A stretch of DNA of 45,712 nucleotides from the NCBI GenBank assembly GCA_025360615.1, contig JANYBX010000418.1, positions 1-45,712 of the forward strand. Reading direction: 5' to 3'. Both the position numbers and the translations under genes were made by a program. The notes beneath the pieces are model-generated. The model ran no database searches. It was given only the letters and a program-made list of their open reading frames with translations, and was not told the origin of the DNA. Origin of the DNA: Opitutia bacterium. Lineage in GTDB: Bacteria; Verrucomicrobiota; Verrucomicrobiia; Opitutales; Opitutaceae. The first letter of the stretch is position 1. Every line of letters begins with the position of its first letter. Of this stretch, positions 1-9,445 are shown piece by piece.

Positions 1-939
<939 letters not shown>

Positions 940-947
<8 letters not shown>

Positions 948-1155
948 AATGAAAACCGCCGCCAAATCCAAACCTGCCGCTCGCCGCACCCGGCGCATCG
1001 CGTCACGCACCACCTCGGTGAAGGGCGACATAGCGCGCGCGATGTTCGCCCGTTGGGAAAAGGACCACACCGACCCTCAGCCGATGAGCTGGGACAAATT
1101 CAAGGCCACGCTCGAGGAGAACCGCCTCCGCGAAACGCCCCTCTTCTCGAAGTGA
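940..1155 (+). CDS. small basic antitoxin-like protein upstream of PIN toxin
   Basis: A 71-residue protein with a Lys/Arg-rich N-terminus ([11 protein letters not shown]) and a short acidic, tryptophan-containing C-terminal half ([16 protein letters not shown]). I do not recognise the family. Its ATG at 940 overlaps the gyrB stop (ATGTCTAA); a second ATG at 949 lies just behind that stop and is equally possible. Its stop overlaps the GTG start of the following PIN-domain gene (GTGA). Small gene, then PIN gene, with overlapping ends is the classic order of vapBC-type TA modules, so antitoxin is inferred from position, size and charge and not from a recognised DNA-binding fold. Confidence 0.62.
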
Positions 1156-1589
1156 TCAAAGCCGTCATGCTCGATTCCGGCCCGCTCGGCCGGCTCACCC
1201 ACGCCGACTATTCGCGCAACCGCGAGCACCGCGCGTGGCTGGCCTCGTTGCTGGATCGCGGCGTCTCAGTGTTCCTCCCCGAAATCGCCGATTACGAAGT
1301 TCGGCGCAACCTGATCGTCGAGAACCTCACCGGTTCACTCGCCAATCTGGACGCCCTCCCGAGCCTCATCAATTACGTGCCGCTCACGACGGCCGACATG
1401 CATAAAGCTGCTGAGCTTTGGGCGAATTCCCGCAAAACCGGCCGCAGCGTCGGCGATCCCAAGGAACTGAACGCCGACGTGATCTTGGCCGCGCAAGCCA
1501 TCCGTCTCGGTGCCACCATCGCCACCGATAACGTCGGCCACCTCGCGCAATTCGTCGAAGCTCGTCCGTGGACTGCGATCAAACCGTGA
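1152..1589 (+). CDS. PIN-domain (VapC-like) toxin ribonuclease
   Basis: A ~145-residue PIN-domain protein. The ORF-track start at 1053 overlaps the upstream gene; GTG at 1152 ([13 protein letters not shown]) or ATG at 1167 fits the family, whose N-terminus is a beta strand ending in the first catalytic Asp. Conserved acids are visible: Asp in MLDSG, Glu in DYEVRR, Asp in NADVILAA and Asp in ATDN, the usual metal-binding quartet of PIN nucleases. VapC proteins cleave tRNA or rRNA and are neutralised by the co-encoded small protein. The GTGA overlap implies translational coupling with the putative antitoxin. The unusual part is the place: between gyrB and gyrA, in the same orientation. RNA target unknown. 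Confidence 0.85.
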   Translation: MIKAVMLDSGPLGRLTHADYSRNREHRAWLASLLDRGVSVFLPEIADYEVRRNLIVENLTGSLANLDALPSLINYVPLTTADMHKAAELWANSRKTGRSVGDPKELNADVILAAQAIRLGATIATDNVGHLAQFVEARPWTAIKP

Positions 1590-1648
1590 TCTCCCTCCCC
1601 TCGCGCTACTGCTGACGCCTCCCCTCCACCCACTCTCGCTACTCTTCC

Positions 1649-4156
1649 GTGTATACCGCTTCCGAAAAACTCTCCTCGGCCAACATCACCGACATCATGC
1701 AGACGGCCTACATCGAATATTCGATGTCCGTCATCATCTCGCGCGCCCTCCCCGACGCGCGCGATGGCCTGAAGCCCGTTCAGCGCCGCGTGCTCTACGC
1801 CATGCTCCGCGAAGGTCTCGTGCACAACCGCGCGTTCGACAAATGCGCCGGCGTCGTCGGCGAAGTCCTCAAAAACTACCATCCGCACGGCGACTCTTCC
1901 GTTTACGACACCCTCGTCCGCATGGCGCAGCCGTGGGTCATGCGTTACCCGCTCATCGACCCGCAGGGCAACTTCGGCTCCGTGGACGGCGATCCGCCAG
2001 CGGCGTATCGTTACACCGAGGCGCGCCTGAAGGACATCGCCGAGGATCTCCTTAAAAACATCGAGGAAGACACCGTCGACTTCGTCCCCAACTACAAGGA
2101 GTCCACCACCGAGCCCACCGTCCTCCCCTCCGCGCTGCCGAATCTCCTGATGAACGGCTCGACCGGTATCGCCGTCGGTATGACGACGAACATCCCGCCG
2201 CACAACCTCGACGAGATCATCGACGCCACGTTCGCCATCATCGACAACCCCCGCATCTCCGTCGACGACCTCTGCGAGATCGTCCGCGGCCCCGACTACC
2301 CGACCGGCGGCATCATCTCCGGCCGCGACGGTATCCTCAGCTACTTGAAAACCGGCAAGGGCATCGTCCGCACGCGCGGCAAGGCCCACACCGAGGAACT
2401 CAAGGGCGGCATGGAGCAGATCGTAATCACGGAGATTCCGTATAACGTTAACCGCAACACCCTCGTCCTCCGCATCGCCGAACTCGTCAGCGAAAAGCAG
2501 ATCGACGGCATCCGCGACCTCCGCGACGAGTCCGACGAAAACACCCGCATTGTCATCGAGCTGAAACGCGGCGAGCAGGCCAAGGTTGTCATCAACCAGC
2601 TCTTCCAAAAAACCGCCCTCGAATCCTCCTTCGGCGTCACGCTCCTGGCCCTCGACAAGAAGCGCCCGAAGCAGATGAACATCAAGGAACTCATCGAGTG
2701 CTACATCGAGCACCGGCGCGATGTCGTCACGCGCCGCACGAAGTTCCGCCTCAAGGAGGCCGAGGACCGCGCCCACATCCTCGAAGGCTACATCATCGCC
2801 CTCGATAACCTCGACGACTTCGTCAAAATCATCCGCGCCTCCGCCAACAAGGAGGAGGCCAAGCAGCGGCTGATGGCCAAGTATCCGCTGAGCGACCGCC
2901 AGACCGACGCCATCCTCGAGCTCCGCCTCTACCAACTCACCGGCCTGGAGCGCGGCAAGATCGAGGCCGAATACCTTGAGTTGATGAAACTCATCCTGGA
3001 GCTCCGCAGCATCCTCGAATCCGAGACGAAGCTCATGGAGCTGATCAAAAAGGAACTCGGCGAGATGAAGGCGAAATACACTTCGCCCCGTCGCACCGAG
3101 ATCGTCGGCGCCGCCGGCGATTTCCGCATGGAAGACGTCATCCCCAACGAGGGCTGCGTCATCACCGTCTCCCACCTCGGCTTCATCAAGCGCACCCGCG
3201 TCGCCGACTACCGCTCGCAGAAACGCGGCGGCAAGGGCGTCATCGGCGCCGAGACCTACGACGAGGATTTCGTCGAGCATCTCTTCACCGCGAGCACGCA
3301 CGACTACATCCTCTTCGTCACGAGCACCGGCCAGTGCCACGCGAAGAAGGTCTACGACGTGCCGGAAGGCACGCGCACCTCGAAGGGCAAATCCGTCTCG
3401 TCCTTCATCCGGCTCGGCGACGGCGAAAAAATCGCCGCCATGCTCTGCCTGAAGGATTTCGCGCCCGACCGCTTCCTCGTGATGGCCACCAAGAGCGGCG
3501 TCATCAAGAAGAGCGCCCTCTCCGATTACACCAACGCCACCCGCGAGTCCGGCCTCATCGGCATCAACCTCGCCGAGGGCGACAGCGTCATCGGCACCGT
3601 CCTCACCGGCGGCGGCGACGAACTCATCCTCGTATCCCACCAAGGCCTCGCCGTCCGCTTCAGCGAACGCGATGCCGACACCGGCGAAATTCTCTTCCGC
3701 GACACCGGTCGCGCGACGGGCGGCGTCACCGGCATGAGGTTCAAACTTCCCAGCGATTATCTTCAGGCGATCGAAGTCGTCGATCACGCCGCGAAATTCC
3801 TCGTCGCCAGCGAGGCCGGCCTCGGCGTCCGCACGCGCTTCGAGGATTACCGCCTCATCAACCGCGGCGGCAGCGGCGTCTGGGCGATCACGTTGCCCGA
3901 GGACGGCTCCATCAACCTCGCCGGCGCGCTCAGCGTGCGCGACACCGACGAAATCATGCTCCTCACCGCGAAAGGTCAGAGCGTGCGTTGTCCCGTGAAA
4001 GACATCCGCGAAGTGAATCGCGGTGGCAAAGGCGTGAAGCTCCTCACCCTCGCCGCCGGCGACAAGCTCCTCAGCGTCGCCCGCATCATCGAGAGCGCCG
4101 AGGAAATCGAAGCCGCCGGCAACACCGGCGAAGCAGAAACTCCGCCGACGGCGTAG
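1649..4156 (+). CDS. gyrA: DNA gyrase subunit A
   Basis: An 835-residue GyrA, normal length, starting with GTG (VYTASEKLSSANI). This subunit breaks and rejoins DNA. The catalytic Tyr is in RYTEARL, at residue 122 as in E. coli, and the quinolone-resistance region GDSSVYDTLVRMAQPW carries Ser83 and Asp87, the sensitive-type residues. Order: winged-helix/tower breakage domain (about 1-370), coiled coil with its gate (about 370-500), and a six-blade C-terminal beta-pinwheel. The GyrA-box appears as QKRGGKG near residue 530, a one-residue variant of QRRGGKG, which supports gyrase rather than ParC. It lies 59 bases behind the PIN toxin with no evident terminator between, so it is probably read through from gyrB. 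Confidence 0.98.
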   Translation: MYTASEKLSSANITDIMQTAYIEYSMSVIISRALPDARDGLKPVQRRVLYAMLREGLVHNRAFDKCAGVVGEVLKNYHPHGDSSVYDTLVRMAQPWVMRYPLIDPQGNFGSVDGDPPAAYRYTEARLKDIAEDLLKNIEEDTVDFVPNYKESTTEPTVLPSALPNLLMNGSTGIAVGMTTNIPPHNLDEIIDATFAIIDNPRISVDDLCEIVRGPDYPTGGIISGRDGILSYLKTGKGIVRTRGKAHTEELKGGMEQIVITEIPYNVNRNTLVLRIAELVSEKQIDGIRDLRDESDENTRIVIELKRGEQAKVVINQLFQKTALESSFGVTLLALDKKRPKQMNIKELIECYIEHRRDVVTRRTKFRLKEAEDRAHILEGYIIALDNLDDFVKIIRASANKEEAKQRLMAKYPLSDRQTDAILELRLYQLTGLERGKIEAEYLELMKLILELRSILESETKLMELIKKELGEMKAKYTSPRRTEIVGAAGDFRMEDVIPNEGCVITVSHLGFIKRTRVADYRSQKRGGKGVIGAETYDEDFVEHLFTASTHDYILFVTSTGQCHAKKVYDVPEGTRTSKGKSVSSFIRLGDGEKIAAMLCLKDFAPDRFLVMATKSGVIKKSALSDYTNATRESGLIGINLAEGDSVIGTVLTGGGDELILVSHQGLAVRFSERDADTGEILFRDTGRATGGVTGMRFKLPSDYLQAIEVVDHAAKFLVASEAGLGVRTRFEDYRLINRGGSGVWAITLPEDGSINLAGALSVRDTDEIMLLTAKGQSVRCPVKDIREVNRGGKGVKLLTLAAGDKLLSVARIIESAEEIEAAGNTGEAETPPTA

Positions 4157-4194
4157 GCGAATCCGCTGTTGACCGACCCCCGTCCGTGTCCGCG

Positions 4195-4287
4195 GTAGCG
4201 CCGGTCTACGACCGGCGGCGTTAACGCGTGGGCCGGCGCGGGAAGACCGTGCGCCACCTCGATTCGCCGGTCAGAGACCGGCGCCAC
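4195..4287. repeat. inverted pair of GTAG-headed REP-like palindromes
   Basis: Between gyrA and the convergent minus-strand gene sit two hairpins. The first is GTAG followed by CGCCGGTC-tac-GACCGGC (4195-4217). The second is CGCCGGTC-aga-GACCGGCG (4265-4287) in opposite orientation with a GTGG head on the minus strand. The GTAG head plus imperfect palindrome is the hallmark of REP elements, and the inverted pair resembles a BIME. The same unit recurs at 15749-15834. It may also act as a bidirectional transcription end between converging genes. Confidence 0.75.
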
Positions 4288-4288
4288 T

Positions 4289-4894
4289 TCATTTCCCGCC
4301 GCCGACAAACTTCACCTTCGGCCTCGCCCGCACGCGCTCGATCTCCAGGAAAAAACTTCCCATCACACCCGGCACGATCTTCACCTTGCGCGGTCCCGCT
4401 TCGCGTCCGGCCACATAGCTGCCGCTCAACACCTGCCAGCGCTGGCCGTTTTCCAGCGTGAAGACCGTGCCGCTTTCCCAGCCGTGAAAATCGCCCGGCA
4501 GGCTCGTCTCCACCGTCTCATATTCCACCTCGGTGCCCGGTTTTAGCAGCACCTTCGCCTTCGAGAAGAATCCTTCCGCGCTTTTCTTCTCCCGCTCTTT
4601 CACCGCCGCCGTTTTCACCGCCACCACCTCGCGCTCCGCCTGCGCCGCCTTCACTTCCGCCACCGCCCGCGCCTCAGTCGCCAACGCCGCCTCGCGTTTC
4701 GCCGCCGCGAGCGCACCGCTGCCGTAGGCTTCCACCAGCGCATCGAGCCGCGCCCGTTCCTCCGCGGAAAGTTTCCCGAGCCCCGCCGCCGTGAAATCCT
4801 CCGGCCGCACCGCCTGCGAAAATTTCTCCTGCGCCCGCGCCGCGCTGACCAGCGCGACCGCCATCACCAAGCCCGCCAAAAACGCTCGTTTCAT
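4289..4894 (-). CDS. exported alanine/lysine-rich coiled-coil protein of unknown function
   Basis: About 201 residues starting at ATG 4894 (MKRAFLAGLVMAVALVSAARA), which gives a clean Sec signal peptide with cleavage after ARA; the longer ORF-track start adds a non-signal extension. The mature protein begins with a short segment (SQAVRPEDFTAAGLGKLSAEE) and then a charged helical stretch of about 80 residues rich in Ala, Glu and Lys, likely a coiled coil. The C-terminal ~75 residues look beta-rich, with GWESGTVFTLENGQRWQVLSG. That last motif is seen in small secreted proteins of several phyla, but I cannot name a function. It is convergent with gyrA and divergent from the EIIA gene, 110 bases away. 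Confidence 0.72.
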   Translation of the reverse strand: MKRAFLAGLVMAVALVSAARAQEKFSQAVRPEDFTAAGLGKLSAEERARLDALVEAYGSGALAAAKREAALATEARAVAEVKAAQAEREVVAVKTAAVKEREKKSAEGFFSKAKVLLKPGTEVEYETVETSLPGDFHGWESGTVFTLENGQRWQVLSGSYVAGREAGPRKVKIVPGVMGSFFLEIERVRARPKVKFVGGGK

Positions 4895-5004
4895 GTCCGT
4901 AACGTGACCGCTACGTATCACTACTCGCAACGCCATTTCCGCCCTTGCCAACCCTCTCGCGCGAGCCTGACTTGCCCCGACGTTCCCCTGTAATTTTCGC
5001 TCGC

Positions 5005-5484
5005 ATGGCCGGAAAAATCTCCTCGCTCCTCGATCCCACGCGCATCGCTCTCCGCGTGCAAAGCACCCAGCGCACCACCGCGCTCCACGAGGTCGCCAAC
5101 CTGCTTTCGGCCCATCCGTCCGTCACGAATTTCGAGGGCTTTTATCGCGAGCTGCTCGCGCGCGACCGGCTTGAGACCACCTGTATCGGTCATTGCGTCG
5201 CTCTGCCACACGCGCGCACCGAGCACGTGAAATCCATCGCGCTCGCCGTCGGTCGCAGCGAGGCCGGCGTCCATTTCGGCGATGGCCCCGATGAAAAAGT
5301 GCGCCTGCTCTTCATGCTCGGCACGCCGAAGACCAATCCCGGCGACTACCTCGCCGTCGTCAGTGCGCTCTGCAAGCTCCTCAAGCACGAAGCCAACCGC
5401 ACCGCGTTTCTGACCGCCGCCACGCCCGAGGAATTCATCGCCGCCGTCACCGCCGCGGAGGGGAGACTGCTCGCGCCGGTGTGA
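5005..5484 (+). CDS. PTS EIIA (fructose/nitrogen type) domain protein
   Basis: A 159-residue single-domain protein of the PTS EIIA type-2 family. ATG 5005 (MAGKISSLLDP) was chosen because the family starts with such a segment; the track start is further upstream without homology. The phosphorylatable histidine lies in the motif VALPHART, preceded by CIGH. The later FMLGTP and the C-terminal LCKLLKHEANRTAFLTAATPEE region match the fold. No EI, HPr, EIIB or EIIC genes are nearby, so it more likely acts as a regulatory PtsN-like phosphocarrier than in sugar transport. It precedes a TA pair and corA on the same strand. Confidence 0.88.
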   Translation: MAGKISSLLDPTRIALRVQSTQRTTALHEVANLLSAHPSVTNFEGFYRELLARDRLETTCIGHCVALPHARTEHVKSIALAVGRSEAGVHFGDGPDEKVRLLFMLGTPKTNPGDYLAVVSALCKLLKHEANRTAFLTAATPEEFIAAVTAAEGRLLAPV

Positions 5485-5547
5485 TCAGGCCCATCGCCTT
5501 CGTAAATGCGACTTGAGCCTCTTCGTCGCCGGGATAGCCTTCACGCC

Positions 5548-5775
5548 ATGTCCGCAGTCACGCTGAAAGCCCATTTTGACGGCCGTCATCTTGTGCTCGA
5601 CGAACCCGCCAGTCTTCCCATCGACACGCCGCTCGCCGTTACCATCTCCCCGGTGCCTACCAGTCTCGAATCGGTGGCGGAACGCGCCGACTGGGCGGCT
5701 CGCTCTGCCCAAGTTTTATCGAGAGCTTATGGCGACGAAGAGCCGGAATACACCGTTAGCGATTTGAAAACCTAG
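5548..5775 (+). CDS. antitoxin-like partner of the MazF-type toxin
   Basis: A 75-residue protein from ATG 5548 (MSAVTLKAHFDG). The N-terminal pattern AHFDGRHLVLDEPASLP resembles the AF2212/DUF104-like antitoxin fold, in which a short beta domain carries an FDG..LDEP..LP motif. The C-terminal tail is acidic (SRAYGDEEPEYTVSDL), the kind of segment that wraps around a toxin. The stop is two bases before the ATG of the MazF-like gene. Role inferred from family resemblance and gene order. Confidence 0.7.
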   Translation: MSAVTLKAHFDGRHLVLDEPASLPIDTPLAVTISPVPTSLESVAERADWAARSAQVLSRAYGDEEPEYTVSDLKT

Positions 5776-5777
5776 AT

Positions 5778-6125
5778 ATGACCGAGGCCGATGTCGCGCT
5801 GGCACGACTGCCGCAGGCGGACGGACTCGCCAAGCTGCGTCCCGTGATTCTGATCCGTCGGATGCCGCCTTTCGGCGACTGGCTCGTGTGCGGCGTGAGC
5901 AGTCAGCTCCACCACCAAGTCGCCGACTTCGACGAAATGATCGAGACCGCCGACCCCGATTACCCGCTCAGCGGACTCAAGGTCGCCTCGCTCATCAGGC
6001 TTGGTTTTCTCACCGTTCTTCCCGAGAGCTACATTCCCGGAACCGTGGGCTCCATTTCGCGGGAACGGCACACGCGTCTCCTTCAAAAATTGCGCACTCA
6101 TCTGCGTGCGGCACCGCTCAGCTGA
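5778..6125 (+). CDS. PemK/MazF-family toxin (mRNA interferase-like)
   Basis: A 115-residue protein with the MazF/PemK pattern: KLRPVILIRRMPP near the start, corresponding to the conserved RPxLV strand, WLVCGVSSQ in the middle, and the closing region VGSISRERHTRLLQKLRTHL. Family members are endoribonucleases that cut mRNA at short sequences. The N-terminus is slightly longer than in classical MazF. It follows its presumed antitoxin by two bases and precedes corA by three, so toxin and magnesium channel are probably on one message. No frameshift or missing core segment is visible. Confidence 0.82.
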   Translation: MTEADVALARLPQADGLAKLRPVILIRRMPPFGDWLVCGVSSQLHHQVADFDEMIETADPDYPLSGLKVASLIRLGFLTVLPESYIPGTVGSISRERHTRLLQKLRTHLRAAPLS

Positions 6126-6128
6126 GCC

Positions 6129-7094
6129 ATGATCCACTCCTTCATCTTCAGCGAAGGCAAACTCGTCAGCCGCGATCTTGAAATCGAGGCGCTTCGTCTC
6201 GTCCACGGCGACAAAGGCCTCGTCCTTTGGGTCGATCTCGAAAACCCCACCGACGAGGAAATCAAAACCGTGCTCGAAGGCGTCTTCGCATTTCATCCGC
6301 TCGCGATCGAGGACTGCATGACACCGAGCCCGCTCCCGAAAATCGAGGACTACGACGACTACCTCTTCATGGTCACGCACGCCGTCGACTTCACGCGCAC
6401 GGACAAGTTTGCCACCACCGAGCTCGACCTCTTCCTCGGCAAGGAATTCCTCGTCACCTTCCACCGCACACCCCTCCGCTCCGTCGCCACCGCCCTCGAA
6501 CGCGTGACCAAGAGCACCGCGCGCGGCCCCGATCGCCTCGCCCATACGCTCCTCGATCACCTCGTGGACAACTACCAGCCCGTCATGGACGAACTCCGCG
6601 CCGAATTGGAAGAGCTGGAGGAAAGCATCCTCTCCCGCGACTCCCGGCAGAAAACCCTCGTCAACGAAATCCTCCACGTCCGGCGTGACTTCGCCCGTCT
6701 CCGCACGATCGTCCGCCCGCAGCGCGACGTGATCGACCGCCTCGCCCGCGGCGACAGCAAGTTCATCCGCCCCGTCCTCCTGCCCTACTTTCGCGACTTG
6801 CGCGACAACCTTGCGCGCCTCGAAGACACCGCCATGGGCTACCACGAACGGCTGATGATGGCCTTCGATATTTTCCTCAACAAGGCGGCCTTCGAGGCCA
6901 ACGAGGGCATCAAATTCCTCACCGCGCTCACCGCCGTCACCCTCCCCGCCGTGATGGTCGGCGGCTGGTATGGCATGAATTTCGAAAACATCCCCGAGCT
7001 GAAATCCCCGCACGGCTACCTCTACGCCAGCGCCTTCACGGTTGTCTCGACCCTCGTGATGGTAGTTTACCTGAAAAAGAAAAAGTGGTTTTGA
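6129..7094 (+). CDS. corA: CorA-family magnesium/divalent cation channel
   Basis: A 321-residue inner-membrane CorA. The soluble N-terminal two thirds is alpha/beta, then a long helical stalk, then two C-terminal membrane helices (about residues 260-281 and 298-316). The signature GMNFENIPEL, residues 282-291, contains the GMN selectivity-filter motif of the Mg2+ channel loop, followed by a basic C-terminus (KKKKWF). It starts three bases after the MazF-like toxin, so it appears transcriptionally joined to a TA module. No M-box or other leader fits in that space. Confidence 0.95.
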   Translation: MIHSFIFSEGKLVSRDLEIEALRLVHGDKGLVLWVDLENPTDEEIKTVLEGVFAFHPLAIEDCMTPSPLPKIEDYDDYLFMVTHAVDFTRTDKFATTELDLFLGKEFLVTFHRTPLRSVATALERVTKSTARGPDRLAHTLLDHLVDNYQPVMDELRAELEELEESILSRDSRQKTLVNEILHVRRDFARLRTIVRPQRDVIDRLARGDSKFIRPVLLPYFRDLRDNLARLEDTAMGYHERLMMAFDIFLNKAAFEANEGIKFLTALTAVTLPAVMVGGWYGMNFENIPELKSPHGYLYASAFTVVSTLVMVVYLKKKKWF

Positions 7095-7149
7095 AAACCG
7101 GGAATGGCGCGGTTGCGAGTTCGGCGAGCGGGCGAATTTTCGCCGCCGT

Positions 7150-7872
7150 CTATTTCGCCGGCACGTCCTCCCCTGGCTCGTAGCCGAGGAGTTCCCGCGC
7201 CGTGGTGAGATCGAGGTAGTTTTCCTGCGCGCGCGAACACGCATACACGATGCCGTAGCCAAATGGCGGCGCGCCCACCGCGAGTTGAAAAAAACGGCCG
7301 CCATCGCGCGGACCGAGCCAGATGCGCCGGAGAAAAAGTTCACTCAGCGCCGGCTCCGCATAAACGCCGCTGAAGTAGCCGATGCGCACCGCGAGAAACT
7401 CCATCCCGTATTCGTCGTGAAACCAGCGGCCGAGCGCCTCGCCGAAAGCCTTGGTCGCGCCATAGGGGTTGAACACATGGAGCGTGTCGGTCTTGAGCTG
7501 CGCCGCGTCCTTCGCGCCAAAGGCGACGTTGCACGAGCTCGCAAAAATAAACCGCCGCACGCCGGCGAGGCGCGCGGCATCGAGCATGTGCCAGAGCCCC
7601 TCGATGTTCGGCTTCAGCAGATCGCGCATAAACTCCCCCTGCATCGAGGGACACGCGCCAAGGTGAACAATCGTGTGAACTCCGGCGACGGCCCGCTCCA
7701 CGGCCGCCCTGTCCGCCAGATCGCCGCAATGCGCCGTGGCGTCCCCCGCGATGGGCACGCGGTCGAATGCGCGCACCAAATACTTTTCCCGCAACGCCGC
7801 CGTGATCGGCCGACCGACCCGGCCGGCCGCGCCCGTGACCAGCACCCAGGGTGAAGACGCGACGTTTTCCAC
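7150..7872 (-). CDS. NAD(P)-dependent extended SDR, uronate-dehydrogenase-like
   Basis: A 240-residue Rossmann-fold oxidoreductase/epimerase. The dinucleotide motif is VTGAAGRVG (G14, G17, G20), the conserved IVHLGA follows at residue 68, and the catalytic pair is YGATK (Y137, K141) after FASSCNVAFG. The overall pattern resembles uronate dehydrogenases and related short sugar-nucleotide epimerases; a uronate role would suit the pectin locus 9 kb away, but that is inference. It starts ten bases after the gspF stop and so is the last gene of the secretion operon, with no clear functional link to it. Confidence 0.8.
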   Translation of the reverse strand: MENVASSPWVLVTGAAGRVGRPITAALREKYLVRAFDRVPIAGDATAHCGDLADRAAVERAVAGVHTIVHLGACPSMQGEFMRDLLKPNIEGLWHMLDAARLAGVRRFIFASSCNVAFGAKDAAQLKTDTLHVFNPYGATKAFGEALGRWFHDEYGMEFLAVRIGYFSGVYAEPALSELFLRRIWLGPRDGGRFFQLAVGAPPFGYGIVYACSRAQENYLDLTTARELLGYEPGEDVPAK

Positions 7873-7882
7873 GGGAGCAGAA

Positions 7883-9142
7883 TCAGCCGCCGATCTTAAA
7901 ACTCGCGCTGACTTGAAACACCGCGCTCACGATGGAGAACGCGATGAAACCGACGAAGGCGAACACGCCGCCCAGCACGATGCTGCCGATCACCTTCGTG
8001 AAAACGTCGAGCTGCGTGGAGATGATTTTTTGATAGCCCTTCGCGATGTCCTTCAGGCTGGGGACGACGTTGCCGGTGTTCTCGCCGATGGCGAGACGGT
8101 CGAGCACGAGATCGGGAAAGCAGCCCGTGCGCGCCAGCGCGACCGAGAGCGCCTCGCCCTCCAGCACGCGCGCGGTGGCGGTGTTGAACGCGGCGCGGTG
8201 AACGCGATTGCCGATTTGCCGCTCGGTCATGCGCAGCGCCTCGGCGGCGGTGATGCCGTTTTCAAGGAGCACGGAAAGCGTCTGGCTGAACGCGAGGACC
8301 GTCTGCGCGACGGAGAACGGCCCGAGCAGCGGAAGCTTGAGCAGCCACGCATCCGTCACCGCCCGTCCGGCCTCCGTCGCACGCCACCGCCAAAATGAAA
8401 TGACGGCAAAAATCGCCGCGCCCAAAACGAAGATCCCGTAGTGCAGCGTGAAGTCGGACATGCCGATCAGGATGCGCGTGGAAAGCGGCATCTTGCCGCG
8501 CAGCGAAGTCAGTAACCCCTGCAGCCGCGGCAGCAGGAAAAACATGAAAAACAAAATCACGCCGCCCGAGACGAACACCATGCCCACGGGATAAGCCAGG
8601 GAAGTGATGAGCTTGCTGCGCAGTTCGCGTTCCGCGATGAGATGGGCGATGAGCCGGGAGAGCGTGTCGTTGAGCGAGCCGGTGGCTTCGCCGGCCTGAA
8701 TGAGGTTGATGATGGAGCTGTCGAAGACCTCGGGATAGGCACCCATCGCGCGCGAGAGAGGCGCGCCCTCGCTGATGCGTTCCCAGATGCCGGCGCAAAG
8801 CGTGCGCAGGCGGGGCTCCTTGATGCGGGTCGAGAGCAACCGCACGGCCTCGCCGGCGGAGAGGCCGCTGCTGGTGAGATCGTAGAGCGATTCGAGAAAC
8901 GGCAACCGTTCCGCGCGGCGCGGCGCGAGTTCGGCGGAGCGGGAAGCGGCTTTGTCGGCGTGCTTGGCCGCGGGGGTTTTCGCGGCGCCGCGGCCGCCCG
9001 CGGCGGCTTGCTCGGTGACGCTCGCGACTTGCAGCCCGCGCGCGGCGAGGAGGCGCAGGGCATCTTTGCGGCTCGGAGCCTCGAGCTCCGCGGAGGCGGA
9101 TTTCCCGGCGCGATCACGCGCGGTGTAGGCGAAACGGGGCAT
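7883..9142 (-). CDS. gspF: type II secretion / type IV pilus inner-membrane platform protein (GspF/PilC family)
   Basis: A 419-residue polytopic protein with the two T2SSF repeats of GspF/PilC. It opens with PRFAYTARDRAGKSASAELEA, the typical small N-terminal domain, followed by an Ala/Lys-rich linker. The first T2SSF domain ends in the membrane segment VGMVFVSGGVILFFMFFLLP, the second in the C-terminal hydrophobic stretch after FTKVIGSIVLGGVFAFVGF. The conserved LIxxGExTG motif occurs twice, as LIQAGEATG and LAIGENTG. It forms the platform that couples the GspE ATPase to pseudopilus assembly. In this operon gspE lies upstream, separated by a TA pair whose toxin ends six bases before the gspF start. 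Confidence 0.93.
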   Translation of the reverse strand: MPRFAYTARDRAGKSASAELEAPSRKDALRLLAARGLQVASVTEQAAAGGRGAAKTPAAKHADKAASRSAELAPRRAERLPFLESLYDLTSSGLSAGEAVRLLSTRIKEPRLRTLCAGIWERISEGAPLSRAMGAYPEVFDSSIINLIQAGEATGSLNDTLSRLIAHLIAERELRSKLITSLAYPVGMVFVSGGVILFFMFFLLPRLQGLLTSLRGKMPLSTRILIGMSDFTLHYGIFVLGAAIFAVISFWRWRATEAGRAVTDAWLLKLPLLGPFSVAQTVLAFSQTLSVLLENGITAAEALRMTERQIGNRVHRAAFNTATARVLEGEALSVALARTGCFPDLVLDRLAIGENTGNVVPSLKDIAKGYQKIISTQLDVFTKVIGSIVLGGVFAFVGFIAFSIVSAVFQVSASFKIGG

Positions 9143-9148
9143 GGCGAA

Positions 9149-9445
9149 TCAGAGATGGGGTTGCTCGCGCGCCCCGTGTCGCACGGCCAGCACTTCGATG
9201 GCGGCCGGGATTCGGCCCACGCGATAGTAGAGGCGGTAGTTGCCATGAGTGAGGCAGCGAATCTCCCCGGATTCGCCCTGTGAATAGAGCGGTCCCATCT
9301 GCGGAAAATGTGCGGCCAATTCCATGTGTTCGATAAGCTGAAAACCCAGTCGGCTGGCGGCGGGCGCGTTGTCGGCGGCGATGTGCTCGACGATTTCGCG
9401 TAACGCCTCGATCGCGGGATCGGTCCAGATTATTTTGAAGTCCAT
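9149..9445 (-). CDS. ParE/RelE-superfamily toxin
   Basis: A 98-residue toxin of the RelE/ParE fold. It opens with MDFKIIWTDPAIEALREIVEHIA, the standard W-x-x-x-A-x-x-x-L helix, then APAASRLGFQLIEHMELAAHFPQMG, and ends with the beta-strand pair IRCLTHGNYRLYYRVGR and IEVLAVRHGARE. Family members block gyrase (ParE) or cut mRNA on ribosomes (RelE); the sequence alone does not decide. Its start overlaps the antitoxin end by 16 bases. The module is inserted between gspE and gspF. Confidence 0.86.
   Translation of the reverse strand: MDFKIIWTDPAIEALREIVEHIAADNAPAASRLGFQLIEHMELAAHFPQMGPLYSQGESGEIRCLTHGNYRLYYRVGRIPAAIEVLAVRHGAREQPHL

Noticed and set aside
1373-3787. 804-residue minus-strand ORF opposite gyrA
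   Set aside because: Asp/Ala/Val/Gly-rich antisense shadow of a high-GC gene; gyrA on the plus strand is unmistakable.
7130-7146. Terminator after corA (GGCGAATTTTCGCC)
   Set aside because: A 14-base palindrome with no usable loop and no T-tract; not enough for a terminator call.
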